A DNA stretch of 6,634 bases from Actinomycetes bacterium (lineage in GTDB: Bacteria; Actinomycetota; Actinomycetes; Propionibacteriales; Propionibacteriaceae), in assembly GCA_023412435.1 (NCBI GenBank), contig JAEYNS010000347.1, positions 1 through 6,634 on the forward strand. The letters are read 5' to 3'. The translations under genes and the position numbers were made by a program. This document shows positions 1 to 5,089 of the stretch, in pieces (position 1 is the first letter of the stretch; the number at the start of each line of letters is the position of its first letter). Below the pieces are notes generated by a model that did not search any database, was not told the DNA's origin, and worked only from the letters and a program-made list of their open reading frames with translations.

Positions 1-504
1 GTCTTCGCTCCCCAGAAGGGTGCCGACCCCGGGATGGTCGACCTGCTCGACGCCCAGCTGCGGGCGGGTGCGGGGGCGATCCGGCGCCACCTCGGCGTCG
101 ACATCGCCGAGGTCCCGGGGGCGGGCGCGGCCGGCGGGCTGGCCGGCGGCCTGCTGGCCTTCCTCGGCGCCAGGCTGCGGCAGGGCATCGACGTCGTCCT
201 CGACGCCACGGCTTTCGACGAGAAGGCGAGCGGGGCCGACCTCGTCCTCACCGGCGAGGGCAGGATCGACGCCCAGTCGCTGTCCGGCAAGGTAGTGGTC
301 GGCGTGGCCCGCAGGGCAGCCCGGCTCGGCGTCCCTGTGATCGCGGTCGTCGGCCAGGTCGGCGAGGGCTACGAGCCGGTGTTCGACCTCGGGGTGACGC
401 GGGTCGAGGCCACCAGCCCGCCCGGCCGGCCGTTCAGCGAGGCCCGGCTCACCGCCCGCGCAGACCTCGTCGCCGCTCTGGAACGGCTGTTCGGCCCATC
501 CTGA
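1..504 (+). CDS. Glycerate kinase, C-terminal part (5' end outside window)
   Basis: This is the last 167 codons of a glycerate kinase of the GarK/GlxK family (PF02595), which phosphorylates D-glycerate with ATP in the cytoplasm and feeds it into lower glycolysis. The frame is open from base 1 and reads VFAPQKGAD at once, the conserved PQKGA element of the family. Around residues 79-95 is the very conserved block ADLVLTGEGRID followed by SLSGK. After it comes a Rossmann-like strand, GVPVIAVVGQV, as in family members. Full-length proteins are about 370-390 aa, so a little under half is visible. The apparent ATG at position 34 is internal, because conserved family sequence precedes it. The stop is TGA at 502-504. 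The gene converges on the DUF2087 gene, 33 nt away, and no functional link to the genes on the right is evident. The family call is firm. Whether the product is 2- or 3-phosphoglycerate cannot be read from this part. Confidence 0.93.
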   Translation, partial: VFAPQKGADPGMVDLLDAQLRAGAGAIRRHLGVDIAEVPGAGAAGGLAGGLLAFLGARLRQGIDVVLDATAFDEKASGADLVLTGEGRIDAQSLSGKVVVGVARRAARLGVPVIAVVGQVGEGYEPVFDLGVTRVEATSPPGRPFSEARLTARADLVAALERLFGPS

Positions 505-537
505 CCCGGCTTCGTCCTCCGCCGCCGAGGATGGCCG
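492..537. terminator. Candidate bidirectional terminator hairpin between convergent genes
   Basis: CCATCCT at 496-502 is perfectly complementary to AGGATGG at 528-534. Beyond a single bulged C at 495, CGG (492-494) pairs with CCG (535-537), giving about 10 bp in total. A smaller hairpin, TCCTC (515-519) with GAGGA (527-531), competes for part of the same bases. The structure spans the whole gap between the glycerate kinase stop (502-504) and the stop of the minus-strand gene (complement of 538-540). It could therefore serve both transcripts. There is no T-tract on either strand, so intrinsic termination is only a suggestion. Confidence 0.4.
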
Positions 538-1002
538 TCAGTCCGCGACGAGGGCGTACTCGCTGCCGGTCGGCGTGCGTTCCAGGAGTTCGGCCTCCAC
601 CATCAGCCGGCGCAGCGTGGCGACATCGTCGTCGTAGGCGGCGAGCCGCTCGTTCAACTCCTGCTCGGCGACCACCTCGCCGGGACGGAGCACGCGGCCC
701 GCGATCAGGGCGAGCAGCTCCAGCCGCTCCGCCGGACGCGAGGGCAGCCCGATCAGCCGCCCGGACGGGGTGAGGAACCGCTCGACGCCCTCGGGGCGCG
801 GACGGGCCGACTCCTGCAGCAGCCGGCGCAGCGCCGCCTCGTCCACCCGTCCGTCGACCACCAGCCCTGCCGCGGTCAACCGGGCCAGGCCGCGGTGGTA
901 CTCCTTGTCCGCTGCCGCCGGTTCGGACTCGGCTACCACCCGCGCCAAGGCCCGCCGGGTGTCCGGATTGGCCAGCAGGGCCAGCACCGCACGCCACTGC
1001 AT
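538..1002 (-). CDS. DUF2087 domain protein, putative winged-helix regulator
   Basis: A 154-aa soluble protein. The second half, roughly residues 75-152, fits the DUF2087 family: a short strand (RLIGLPSRP), helices with AERLELLALIAGRVL, a proline-containing GEVVAEQELNERL segment, then DDVATLRRLMVEAELLERT and a terminal EYAL strand. This is the usual small winged-helix-like arrangement in which a helix pair is followed by a tip hairpin. The N-terminal 65 residues are helical (ANPDTRRALARVV, HRGLARLTAAGLV) and look like a second degenerate winged helix of the kind found fused to DUF2087. The start is ATG at 1002. GAGGAG sits 6 nt upstream and overlaps the TGA of the preceding phosphoesterase gene, so translation is probably coupled. 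Such proteins are usually annotated as transcriptional regulators, but DNA targets and ligand are unknown. The regulator role is inferred from fold and family. Confidence 0.75.
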   Translation of the reverse strand: MQWRAVLALLANPDTRRALARVVAESEPAAADKEYHRGLARLTAAGLVVDGRVDEAALRRLLQESARPRPEGVERFLTPSGRLIGLPSRPAERLELLALIAGRVLRPGEVVAEQELNERLAAYDDDVATLRRLMVEAELLERTPTGSEYALVAD

Positions 1003-1018
1003 GCCGACTCCTCAGGCG
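1003..1018 (-). promoter_or_regulatory. Shine-Dalgarno overlapping upstream stop codon
   Basis: Read on the minus strand, the sequence is TGAGGAGTCGGC followed by ATG at 1002. The TGA is the phosphoesterase stop, and GAGGAG, 6 nt before the ATG, is a strong ribosome binding site. The overlap fixes the start of the DUF2087 gene and implies translational coupling within one transcript. Confidence 0.7.
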
Positions 1019-1920
1019 CTCGGATCCCGCGCCAGCATGACCGCCTCCTGTTGCTCGGGCGGCAGGACGGAGAAGGTGGCCAGTTCCTCGGCGGTGACGT
1101 CGACCCGGTAGACGGTCGGGAAGGCGCCGATCGGCACTATCGAGTGGACCACCCGGTCGGCGTAGACGTGGATCAGGTTGAACGCCTGCCCACCGTCGAT
1201 GCCGCGGATGCCCGGGGTCGGGTGCAGCAGGTCCATGGTGTAGCAGCTCGCGGCGGCGACCGAGACCGGGATGCCGGCGAAGGTGCTCCAGGTGCTGTAG
1301 TGCAGGTGGCCGGCGATGATCGCCCGGACGTCGCTACCGGCCAGGACAGCCGCGAGCGCCGCCTGCTCGCGCAGCTCGATCAGCTGGGTCAACTCGATCG
1401 GCAGCGGAACCGGCGGGTGGTGCAGGGCGAGGATCGTGCCGCGCGGTGCCGGGGTGTCGAGCACTCCCCGCAGCCAGCCGAGCTGGGCCTCGGTCAGGTC
1501 GCCGTAGTGGTGGCCGGGCACCGAGGTGTCGAGCGCCACCAGCCGCAGGCCGTCCAGGTCGAACACCCCATCCACCGGGGCGTCGCTGCGGTCCTCGTCG
1601 AGCAGGACCTCCCGGAACTCCTCGCGGTGGTCGTGGTTGCCCATCACCCACACCAGCCGGGCGCCGAGTTCGGCGGCCACCGGCTCCAGCTGGGCCCGGA
1701 CCCGGGCGTAGGCGGTCGCCGCCCCGGTGTCGGCGACGTCGCCGGTCACCACGATGGCAGCCGGACGCAGCCCGCTGGCCACCAGCCCGCGCAGCGCCTC
1801 GGCGAGGTTGCCGTCCGAATCCGCCACCCCCATCAGCAGCGATCCGTCGGCGACGAAGTGGGTGTCGCTGAGGTGGACGATGACCTGCTCCGGCGGCGGG
1901 TACTGACCCAGGTTGTTCAC
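1012..1920 (-). CDS. Rv0805-like class III metallophosphoesterase (cyclic nucleotide phosphodiesterase family)
   Basis: A 302-aa calcineurin-like metallophosphoesterase that closely follows Mycobacterium tuberculosis Rv0805, a class III phosphodiesterase acting on 2',3'- and 3',5'-cyclic nucleotides. All five dimetal motifs are present: D19 and H21 (SDTHF), D61 (TGDVAD), N95 and H96 (GNHD), H167 (LALHHPP), and H205 and H207 (GHLHYS). Each lies two residues before its Rv0805 counterpart as I recall that numbering (D21, H23, D63, N97, H169, H207, H209). Other shared stretches are LDTSVPGHH, RAIIAGHLHYST and VVHSIVP. There is no signal peptide, so it should be cytoplasmic. The GTG at 1920 is chosen because GGAG lies 5 nt upstream. 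The in-frame ATG at 1944 has no ribosome binding site and may sit inside the -10 element. A frame extending to 2286 would run through psuK and is not credible. The gene is followed at 9 nt by the DUF2087 gene and is divergent from psuK. The true substrate is uncertain, since this family is promiscuous. Confidence 0.92.
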   Translation of the reverse strand: MNNLGQYPPPEQVIVHLSDTHFVADGSLLMGVADSDGNLAEALRGLVASGLRPAAIVVTGDVADTGAATAYARVRAQLEPVAAELGARLVWVMGNHDHREEFREVLLDEDRSDAPVDGVFDLDGLRLVALDTSVPGHHYGDLTEAQLGWLRGVLDTPAPRGTILALHHPPVPLPIELTQLIELREQAALAAVLAGSDVRAIIAGHLHYSTWSTFAGIPVSVAAASCYTMDLLHPTPGIRGIDGGQAFNLIHVYADRVVHSIVPIGAFPTVYRVDVTAEELATFSVLPPEQQEAVMLARDPSA

Positions 1921-1942
1921 AGCTGCTCCGTTCTCCCCCTGC

Positions 1943-1972
1943 ATTGAACACTGTGGCACCCGCGACTGCCCA
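1943..1972 (-). promoter_or_regulatory. Candidate promoter for the phosphoesterase operon
   Basis: On the minus strand, TGGGCA (complement of 1967-1972) and TTCAAT (complement of 1943-1948) are separated by 18 nt. Each matches four of six positions of the -35 and -10 consensus. The predicted transcription start, near 1936, would leave a short leader containing GGGGGAG and GGAG before the GTG at 1920, which agrees with that start choice. The match is weak and was found by eye. Confidence 0.3.
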
Positions 1973-1996
1973 CCACCCACGCCCGGCCTGCGGCGA

Positions 1997-2009
1997 TACA
2001 GTGAGCGGG
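1997..2009 (+). promoter_or_regulatory. Candidate -10 element for a leaderless psuK transcript
   Basis: TACAGT at 1997-2002 fits the actinobacterial TAnnnT -10 pattern. Six bases separate it from the GTG at 2009, so the first transcribed base would be at or next to the start codon. No Shine-Dalgarno precedes the GTG. Both facts agree with a leaderless mRNA, which is common in actinobacteria. I see no convincing -35 element, so an activator may be needed. The 88-nt region 1921-2008 is shared with the divergent phosphoesterase gene. Confidence 0.5.
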
Positions 2010-2962
2010 TGCCCAGCGAGCCGTACGCCGTGGTCGTCGGCGGCGCCGCCATGGACCTCAAGGCCCGCAGCGCCGCGCCCGCGCGGCTGCACACGTCCAA
2101 CCCGGGGACCCTGACCCAGACCGCCGGCGGTGTGGGCCGCAACATCGCCGAAGGCCTGGCCCGGCTCGGCAGCCCCGTCCATCTGGTGGCCGCCATCGGC
2201 GACGACCTGGCCGGGGAGGACCTGCTGGCCCGCACCGCCCGCGCCGGCGTCCGGCTCGACCACATCGTGCGCGGACCGCAGCCCACCGGCAGCTACCTCG
2301 CCCTGCTCGACTCCGACGGTGAACTGCTCGCCGCGGTGGCCGACCTGGCCGCCACCGACGCGCTCACCGTCGCCCAGATCACCGGCACCCGCGACCTGCT
2401 CACCGGAGCCGGCATCGTCGTGCTGGACGGCAACCTGCCGGCCGGCGTCGTGGTGTGGGTGCTCACCGTCGCCGCCGCCGCCGGAGTGCCCGCCGTGCTC
2501 GAGCCGGTCAGCGTCGCCAAGGCCCAGCGCCTCAGCGCGCTCGTGCGCCCCCGCCACCCGCTGTTCACCGTCACCCCCAACACCGACGAACTGGCAGCCC
2601 TTGCCGGACAGCCGGTCGCCGACACCAGGGACGCGATCGAAGCTGCCGGGACGCTGCGCTCCCGCGGGGTCTCCCACGTCTGGGTCAGCCGCGGCCCGCG
2701 CGGCAGCCTGTTCTGTGCCGCCGACGGCACCGTCACGGTGCTGGAACCGGTGCCTACCGAGGTGGTCGACGTGACCGGGGCCGGCGACGCCCTGACCGCG
2801 GGCTACGTCCACGGCCTGCTGTCCGGCGAAGACCCCCTCGCCGCCGCCCGGACCGGCCACCTGGCCGCCGCGCTCACCATCGCGAGCCCGCACACCGTCC
2901 GTCCCGACCTCGGCGAGGCCGTCGCCGAGGCCCGATCCCACGCCCGAGGAGCCCCCCGATGA
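2009..2962 (+). CDS. psuK: Pseudouridine kinase, PfkB family
   Basis: A 317-aa ribokinase-fold sugar kinase. It would phosphorylate pseudouridine to pseudouridine 5'-phosphate with ATP in the cytoplasm, the first step of pseudouridine catabolism. The start of the fold is visible as AVVVGGAAMDLKA (about residues 7-19). PfkB signature 1 is GGVGRNIAEGLARLG (about 40-54), followed by AAIGDD. Signature 2 is DVTGAGDALTAG with the catalytic base at D260 and the GAGD anion hole. TPNTDEL precedes the nucleotide-binding part. Length matches E. coli PsuK (about 313 aa), and there is no N-terminal helix-turn-helix as seen in the paralogue YeiI. GTG at 2009 is chosen because family homology begins there and a -10 element lies just upstream. 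The ATG at 1913 would add 32 unrelated residues and overlap the divergent gene. The family alone would not fix the substrate; the ATGA-coupled psuG does so with good confidence. Confidence 0.92.
   Translation: MPSEPYAVVVGGAAMDLKARSAAPARLHTSNPGTLTQTAGGVGRNIAEGLARLGSPVHLVAAIGDDLAGEDLLARTARAGVRLDHIVRGPQPTGSYLALLDSDGELLAAVADLAATDALTVAQITGTRDLLTGAGIVVLDGNLPAGVVVWVLTVAAAAGVPAVLEPVSVAKAQRLSALVRPRHPLFTVTPNTDELAALAGQPVADTRDAIEAAGTLRSRGVSHVWVSRGPRGSLFCAADGTVTVLEPVPTEVVDVTGAGDALTAGYVHGLLSGEDPLAAARTGHLAAALTIASPHTVRPDLGEAVAEARSHARGAPR
2945..2961 (+). promoter_or_regulatory. psuG ribosome binding site and ATGA overlap with psuK
   Basis: GAGGA at 2946-2950 lies 8 nt before the ATG at 2959-2961, and that ATG shares bases with the psuK stop TGA at 2960-2962. 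The arrangement fixes the psuG start and indicates translational coupling. Confidence 0.7.
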
Positions 2963-3879
2963 CCACACCGCACCCGATGCTCGCCGTCTCGTCCGAGGTG
3001 GGCGAGGCCCTGGCCGCCGGGGCGCCGGTGGTGGCGCTGGAGTCGACGATCATCAGCCACGGCATGCCCTACCCGCGCAACGTGCAGACGGCGCGCGAGG
3101 TGGAGGGGATCGTGCGGGCGGGCGGTGCCACCCCGGCCACCATCGCGGTGCTGCACGGAGTGCCGCGGATCGGGCTGGACGACGCCGAGCTCGACCTGCT
3201 GGGCTCCGACGACAACGTCCGCAAGGTGTCGATCCGCGACCTCCCCTACGTGGTCGCCAGGCGGGAGCACGGGGCGACCACCGTGGCCTCGACGATGCGG
3301 CTCGCCGCCCTGGCCGGGATCCGGGTGTTCGTCACCGGCGGCCTGGGCGGGGTCCACCGCGGCGCGGAGTCCACCATGGACATCTCCGCGGACCTGACCG
3401 AGCTTTCCCTGACCGACGTCGCCGTGGTGAGCGCCGGGGTGAAGTCGCTGCTCGACATCGGACGGACCCTCGAGGTGCTGGAGACCCTCGGCGTTCCCGT
3501 GATCAGCGTCGGCTCCGACGACTTCCCGTCCTTCTACTCCCGCTCCTCCGGGTTCCGCTCACCGCTGCGGCTGGACACCCCCGGGGACCTCGCCGCCGCC
3601 ATGAGGGCGAAGTGGGACCTGGGCCTGGCCGGCGGAATGGTGATCGCCAACCCGATCCCCGAAGCGGCCGAGATGCCGCAGGCCGAGATCGGCGCCCTGA
3701 TCGCCCGGGCGGTCGCCGAGGCGGAGGAGCAGGGCATCACCGGCGCCGCGATCACCCCCTACCTGCTGGGACGGATCGTCGAGCTGTCCGGCGGGGCCTC
3801 GCTGGAGGCGAACATCGCGCTGGTGAAGGACAACGCCCGGCTGGGGGCGGCGATCGCGGTAGCCTACGCCCGGCTCTGA
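2959..3879 (+). CDS. psuG: Pseudouridine-5'-phosphate glycosidase
   Basis: A 306-aa enzyme that breaks the C-C glycosidic bond of pseudouridine 5'-phosphate to give uracil and ribose 5-phosphate, using a divalent metal and a Schiff-base lysine. The family hallmark VALESTIISHGMPYPRN is present around residues 25-41, with E28. K89 lies in VRKVSIRD. Next come FVTGGLGGVHRG (124-135) and ESTMDISADLTEL (137-149) with metal ligand D145. VVSAGVKSLLDI follows with K162, the counterpart of the E. coli Schiff-base lysine (K166 in my recollection; D149 and K93 shift by the same four residues). The C-terminal block NPIPEAAE and the ITPYLL and NIALVKDNA motifs are also typical. Length matches E. coli PsuG (about 312 aa), and no key residue is missing. 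It overlaps psuK by 4 nt, so the two form an operon that recycles modified RNA nucleoside into pyrimidine and pentose pools. No psuT-type transporter is next to it. Confidence 0.97.
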   Translation: MTTPHPMLAVSSEVGEALAAGAPVVALESTIISHGMPYPRNVQTAREVEGIVRAGGATPATIAVLHGVPRIGLDDAELDLLGSDDNVRKVSIRDLPYVVARREHGATTVASTMRLAALAGIRVFVTGGLGGVHRGAESTMDISADLTELSLTDVAVVSAGVKSLLDIGRTLEVLETLGVPVISVGSDDFPSFYSRSSGFRSPLRLDTPGDLAAAMRAKWDLGLAGGMVIANPIPEAAEMPQAEIGALIARAVAEAEEQGITGAAITPYLLGRIVELSGGASLEANIALVKDNARLGAAIAVAYARL

Positions 3880-3907
3880 CCCGCGCGGGCCACCGGGCGG
3901 GTGCCCG
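3879..3907 (+). terminator. GC-rich hairpins after psuG, possible terminator
   Basis: Directly after the psuG stop, ACCCGC (3879-3884) can pair with GCGGGT (3897-3902). An alternative hairpin is CGGGC (3894-3898) with GCCCG (3903-3907) around a GGGT loop. There is no T-tract. The structures separate the psu operon from the sigma factor cassette, but termination here is only plausible. Confidence 0.3.
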
Positions 3908-3928
3908 CGGCGAGTATCACGGCCACCC

Positions 3929-3966
3929 TTGCCGCACTCCTCCACCATGTGAACACAATGGTCCTC
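3929..3966 (+). promoter_or_regulatory. Weak candidate promoter before the sigma factor gene
   Basis: TTGCCG (3929-3934) and CACAAT (3954-3959) are 19 nt apart, with four of six matches in the -10. Seven bases then lead to the ATG at 3967. This could produce a leaderless sigma factor mRNA, consistent with the lack of a Shine-Dalgarno before any of the possible starts. I see no clear GAAC/CGTC-type ECF autoregulatory promoter. Confidence 0.22.
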
Positions 3967-4575
3967 ATGGCCGACGCGTCCCCCCTCGCGGACGGGCCCG
4001 ACCTCCCGACCCGTACCCGGTGGCAGGAGGCGGCAGCCCGGTTCGAACGGTGGCGCGACGGCGACGCCCTGGCGATGGACGACCTCGTCCGCCTGATGAC
4101 GCCGGTGCTGTGGCAGGTGGTGCGGGCCTACGGGCTCGACAGGGCGCTGGCCGAGGACGTGGTGCAGACCACCTGGCTCGCCCTGGTCCGCCAGCACGAC
4201 TCGATCACGCAACCGCAGGCGGTCGCCGGCTGGCTGATGACCACCGCCCGCCGGGAGGCGTGGCGGGTCGGCAGGCAGCAGCGCAGGGCCGACCCCGCCG
4301 AGCCCGAGGCACTCGACCCCAGGCTCCCGGTCCGGGAGTCGGCAGAGGACACCGCGGGGCGCGGGGAAGCCGCGGCCGAGCTGTGGCAGGCGGTCACCCG
4401 GCTCACCGAGCGGTGCCGCCGGCTGCTGCGGGTGATCGCCTTCGAGGACCGTCCCGACTACGCGCGCCTGGCGGGCGAGCTCGGCATGCCGGTCGGTAGC
4501 ATCGGGCCGACCCGGCAGCGCTGCCTGGCGAAGCTGCGGACGCTCCTCGCGGGCGGGGAAGGGGTGACGGCATGA
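3967..4575 (+). CDS. ECF-type RNA polymerase sigma factor (sigma-70 family)
   Basis: With the start at 3967, a 202-aa two-domain sigma factor. Region 2 spans about residues 31-107. It includes the core-binding helix around DLVRLMTPVLWQVVRAYGL, the conserved AEDVVQTTWLALVR (62-75) that contributes to -10 recognition, and AVAGWLMTTARREAWRV. Region 4 spans about 136-196, with LTERCRRLLRVIAF and the helix-turn-helix YARLAGELGMPVGSIGPTRQRCLAKLR. The region-4 recognition helix carries GPTRQRCL where many ECF factors have GTVKSRL, a form I associate with a particular actinobacterial ECF subgroup. There is no extra C-terminal domain. The start is uncertain: ATG 3967, ATG 3958, GTG 3949 and GTG 3901 are all in frame and none has a ribosome binding site. 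I prefer 3967 because family homology begins well after it and a weak -10 fits. The gene overlaps the next by ATGA, so it heads a sigma/small protein/protease operon that it may itself control. Confidence 0.9.
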   Translation: MADASPLADGPDLPTRTRWQEAAARFERWRDGDALAMDDLVRLMTPVLWQVVRAYGLDRALAEDVVQTTWLALVRQHDSITQPQAVAGWLMTTARREAWRVGRQQRRADPAEPEALDPRLPVRESAEDTAGRGEAAAELWQAVTRLTERCRRLLRVIAFEDRPDYARLAGELGMPVGSIGPTRQRCLAKLRTLLAGGEGVTA

Positions 4576-5042
4576 CCGACTACCCGATCCCGCACGCCGA
4601 CGCCGAACTGTTCAGCAAGCTGCGCGAGCTGTGGGAGAACGTCGATCCCATACCCGCGGACCTCACCGACCGGATCGTGGCCGCGGTGGCGATCGACGAC
4701 CTGAACCGGGAGTGGGAACTGCTCTCGCTGGTGGAGGGCGCGGCGGTGGCGGGCGTCCGGGGCGGGGACGCCCCCCGGACCCTGCAGTTCGGCGACGGCG
4801 AGACCAGCGTGCTGCTCCACATCTCCGACACCGAGGACGGCCGCCGCCGGATCGACGGCTGGGTGGACGCCGACGTGCTGGCGGTCCGGCTCGAGGCGGG
4901 AGACCGCGAGCACGCCGCCGGTCCCAGCGCCGCCGGTCGGTTCGCCTTCGACGCGGTTCCACCGGGGCCGGCCCGGGTTCGCCTGATCACGAAGGCCGGC
5001 GACGGCGTCCGGGAGTTCACCACCCCGCAGTTCGACGTCTGA
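4572..5042 (+). CDS. Hypothetical sigma-linked protein with C-terminal beta-sandwich-like domain
   Basis: A 156-aa soluble protein starting at an ATG that overlaps the sigma factor stop (ATGA), with the purine-rich GGGGAAGGGG upstream. The N-terminal 55 residues are helical and acidic: LFSKLRELWENVDPIPADL, then TDRIVAAVAIDDLNREWELLSL. The rest is mostly beta strand. Its end, IDGWVDADVLAVRL to GRFAFDAVPPGPARVRL and a terminal REFTTPQFDV, resembles a carboxypeptidase-regulatory or transthyretin-like sandwich with the typical G-x-F-x-F...VPPG turn. There is no zinc-finger HxxxCxxC motif and no membrane segment, so it is not a classical anti-sigma factor. Its position, coupled to the sigma gene and ahead of the protease, makes it a candidate sigma regulator or an adaptor or substrate of the protease. 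That is inference; no function has been recognised from a named family. Confidence 0.75.
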   Translation: MTDYPIPHADAELFSKLRELWENVDPIPADLTDRIVAAVAIDDLNREWELLSLVEGAAVAGVRGGDAPRTLQFGDGETSVLLHISDTEDGRRRIDGWVDADVLAVRLEAGDREHAAGPSAAGRFAFDAVPPGPARVRLITKAGDGVREFTTPQFDV

Positions 5043-5075
5043 CCCGCGGCGCGTGACGCCCGGTACACCCCCAGC

Positions 5076-5089
5076 AAGGAGCGCAGATG
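5076..5089 (+). promoter_or_regulatory. Strong Shine-Dalgarno for the S8 peptidase gene
   Basis: AAGGAG at 5076-5081 lies 5 nt before the ATG at 5087-5089. It is the best ribosome binding site in the cassette and decides the start of the peptidase gene. The 44-nt gap after the preceding stop shows no obvious terminator or promoter, so the gene is probably co-transcribed with the sigma factor. Confidence 0.75.

Noticed and set aside
895..1947. Plus-strand open frame of 350 codons opposite the phosphoesterase
   Set aside because: It is an antisense shadow, rich in Gly, Val, Arg, Gln and His, with no domain. The opposite strand encodes all metal-binding motifs of the phosphoesterase.
1913..2008. 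psuK start at ATG 1913
   Set aside because: It would add 32 residues without PfkB homology, overlap the divergent phosphoesterase start, and ignore the -10 element at 1997-2002 next to the GTG at 2009.
1921..2286. N-terminal extension of the phosphoesterase to an ATG at 2286
   Set aside because: The added 122 residues lie antisense to psuK and have no family counterpart. Rv0805 homology begins close to the GTG at 1920, which has GGAG 5 nt upstream.
2455..2958. Upstream extension of the psuG frame to position 2455
   Set aside because: The extension is an Arg/Pro-rich out-of-frame reading of psuK. The ATG at 2959 has GAGGA and an ATGA overlap, and PsuG homology starts right after it.
1334..2968. 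Minus-strand open frame of 544 codons across psuK and part of the phosphoesterase
   Set aside because: It is antisense to psuK and in another frame of the phosphoesterase. Its composition is low-complexity Gly/Ala/Arg/Asp with no motif. Both real genes carry all their catalytic motifs.
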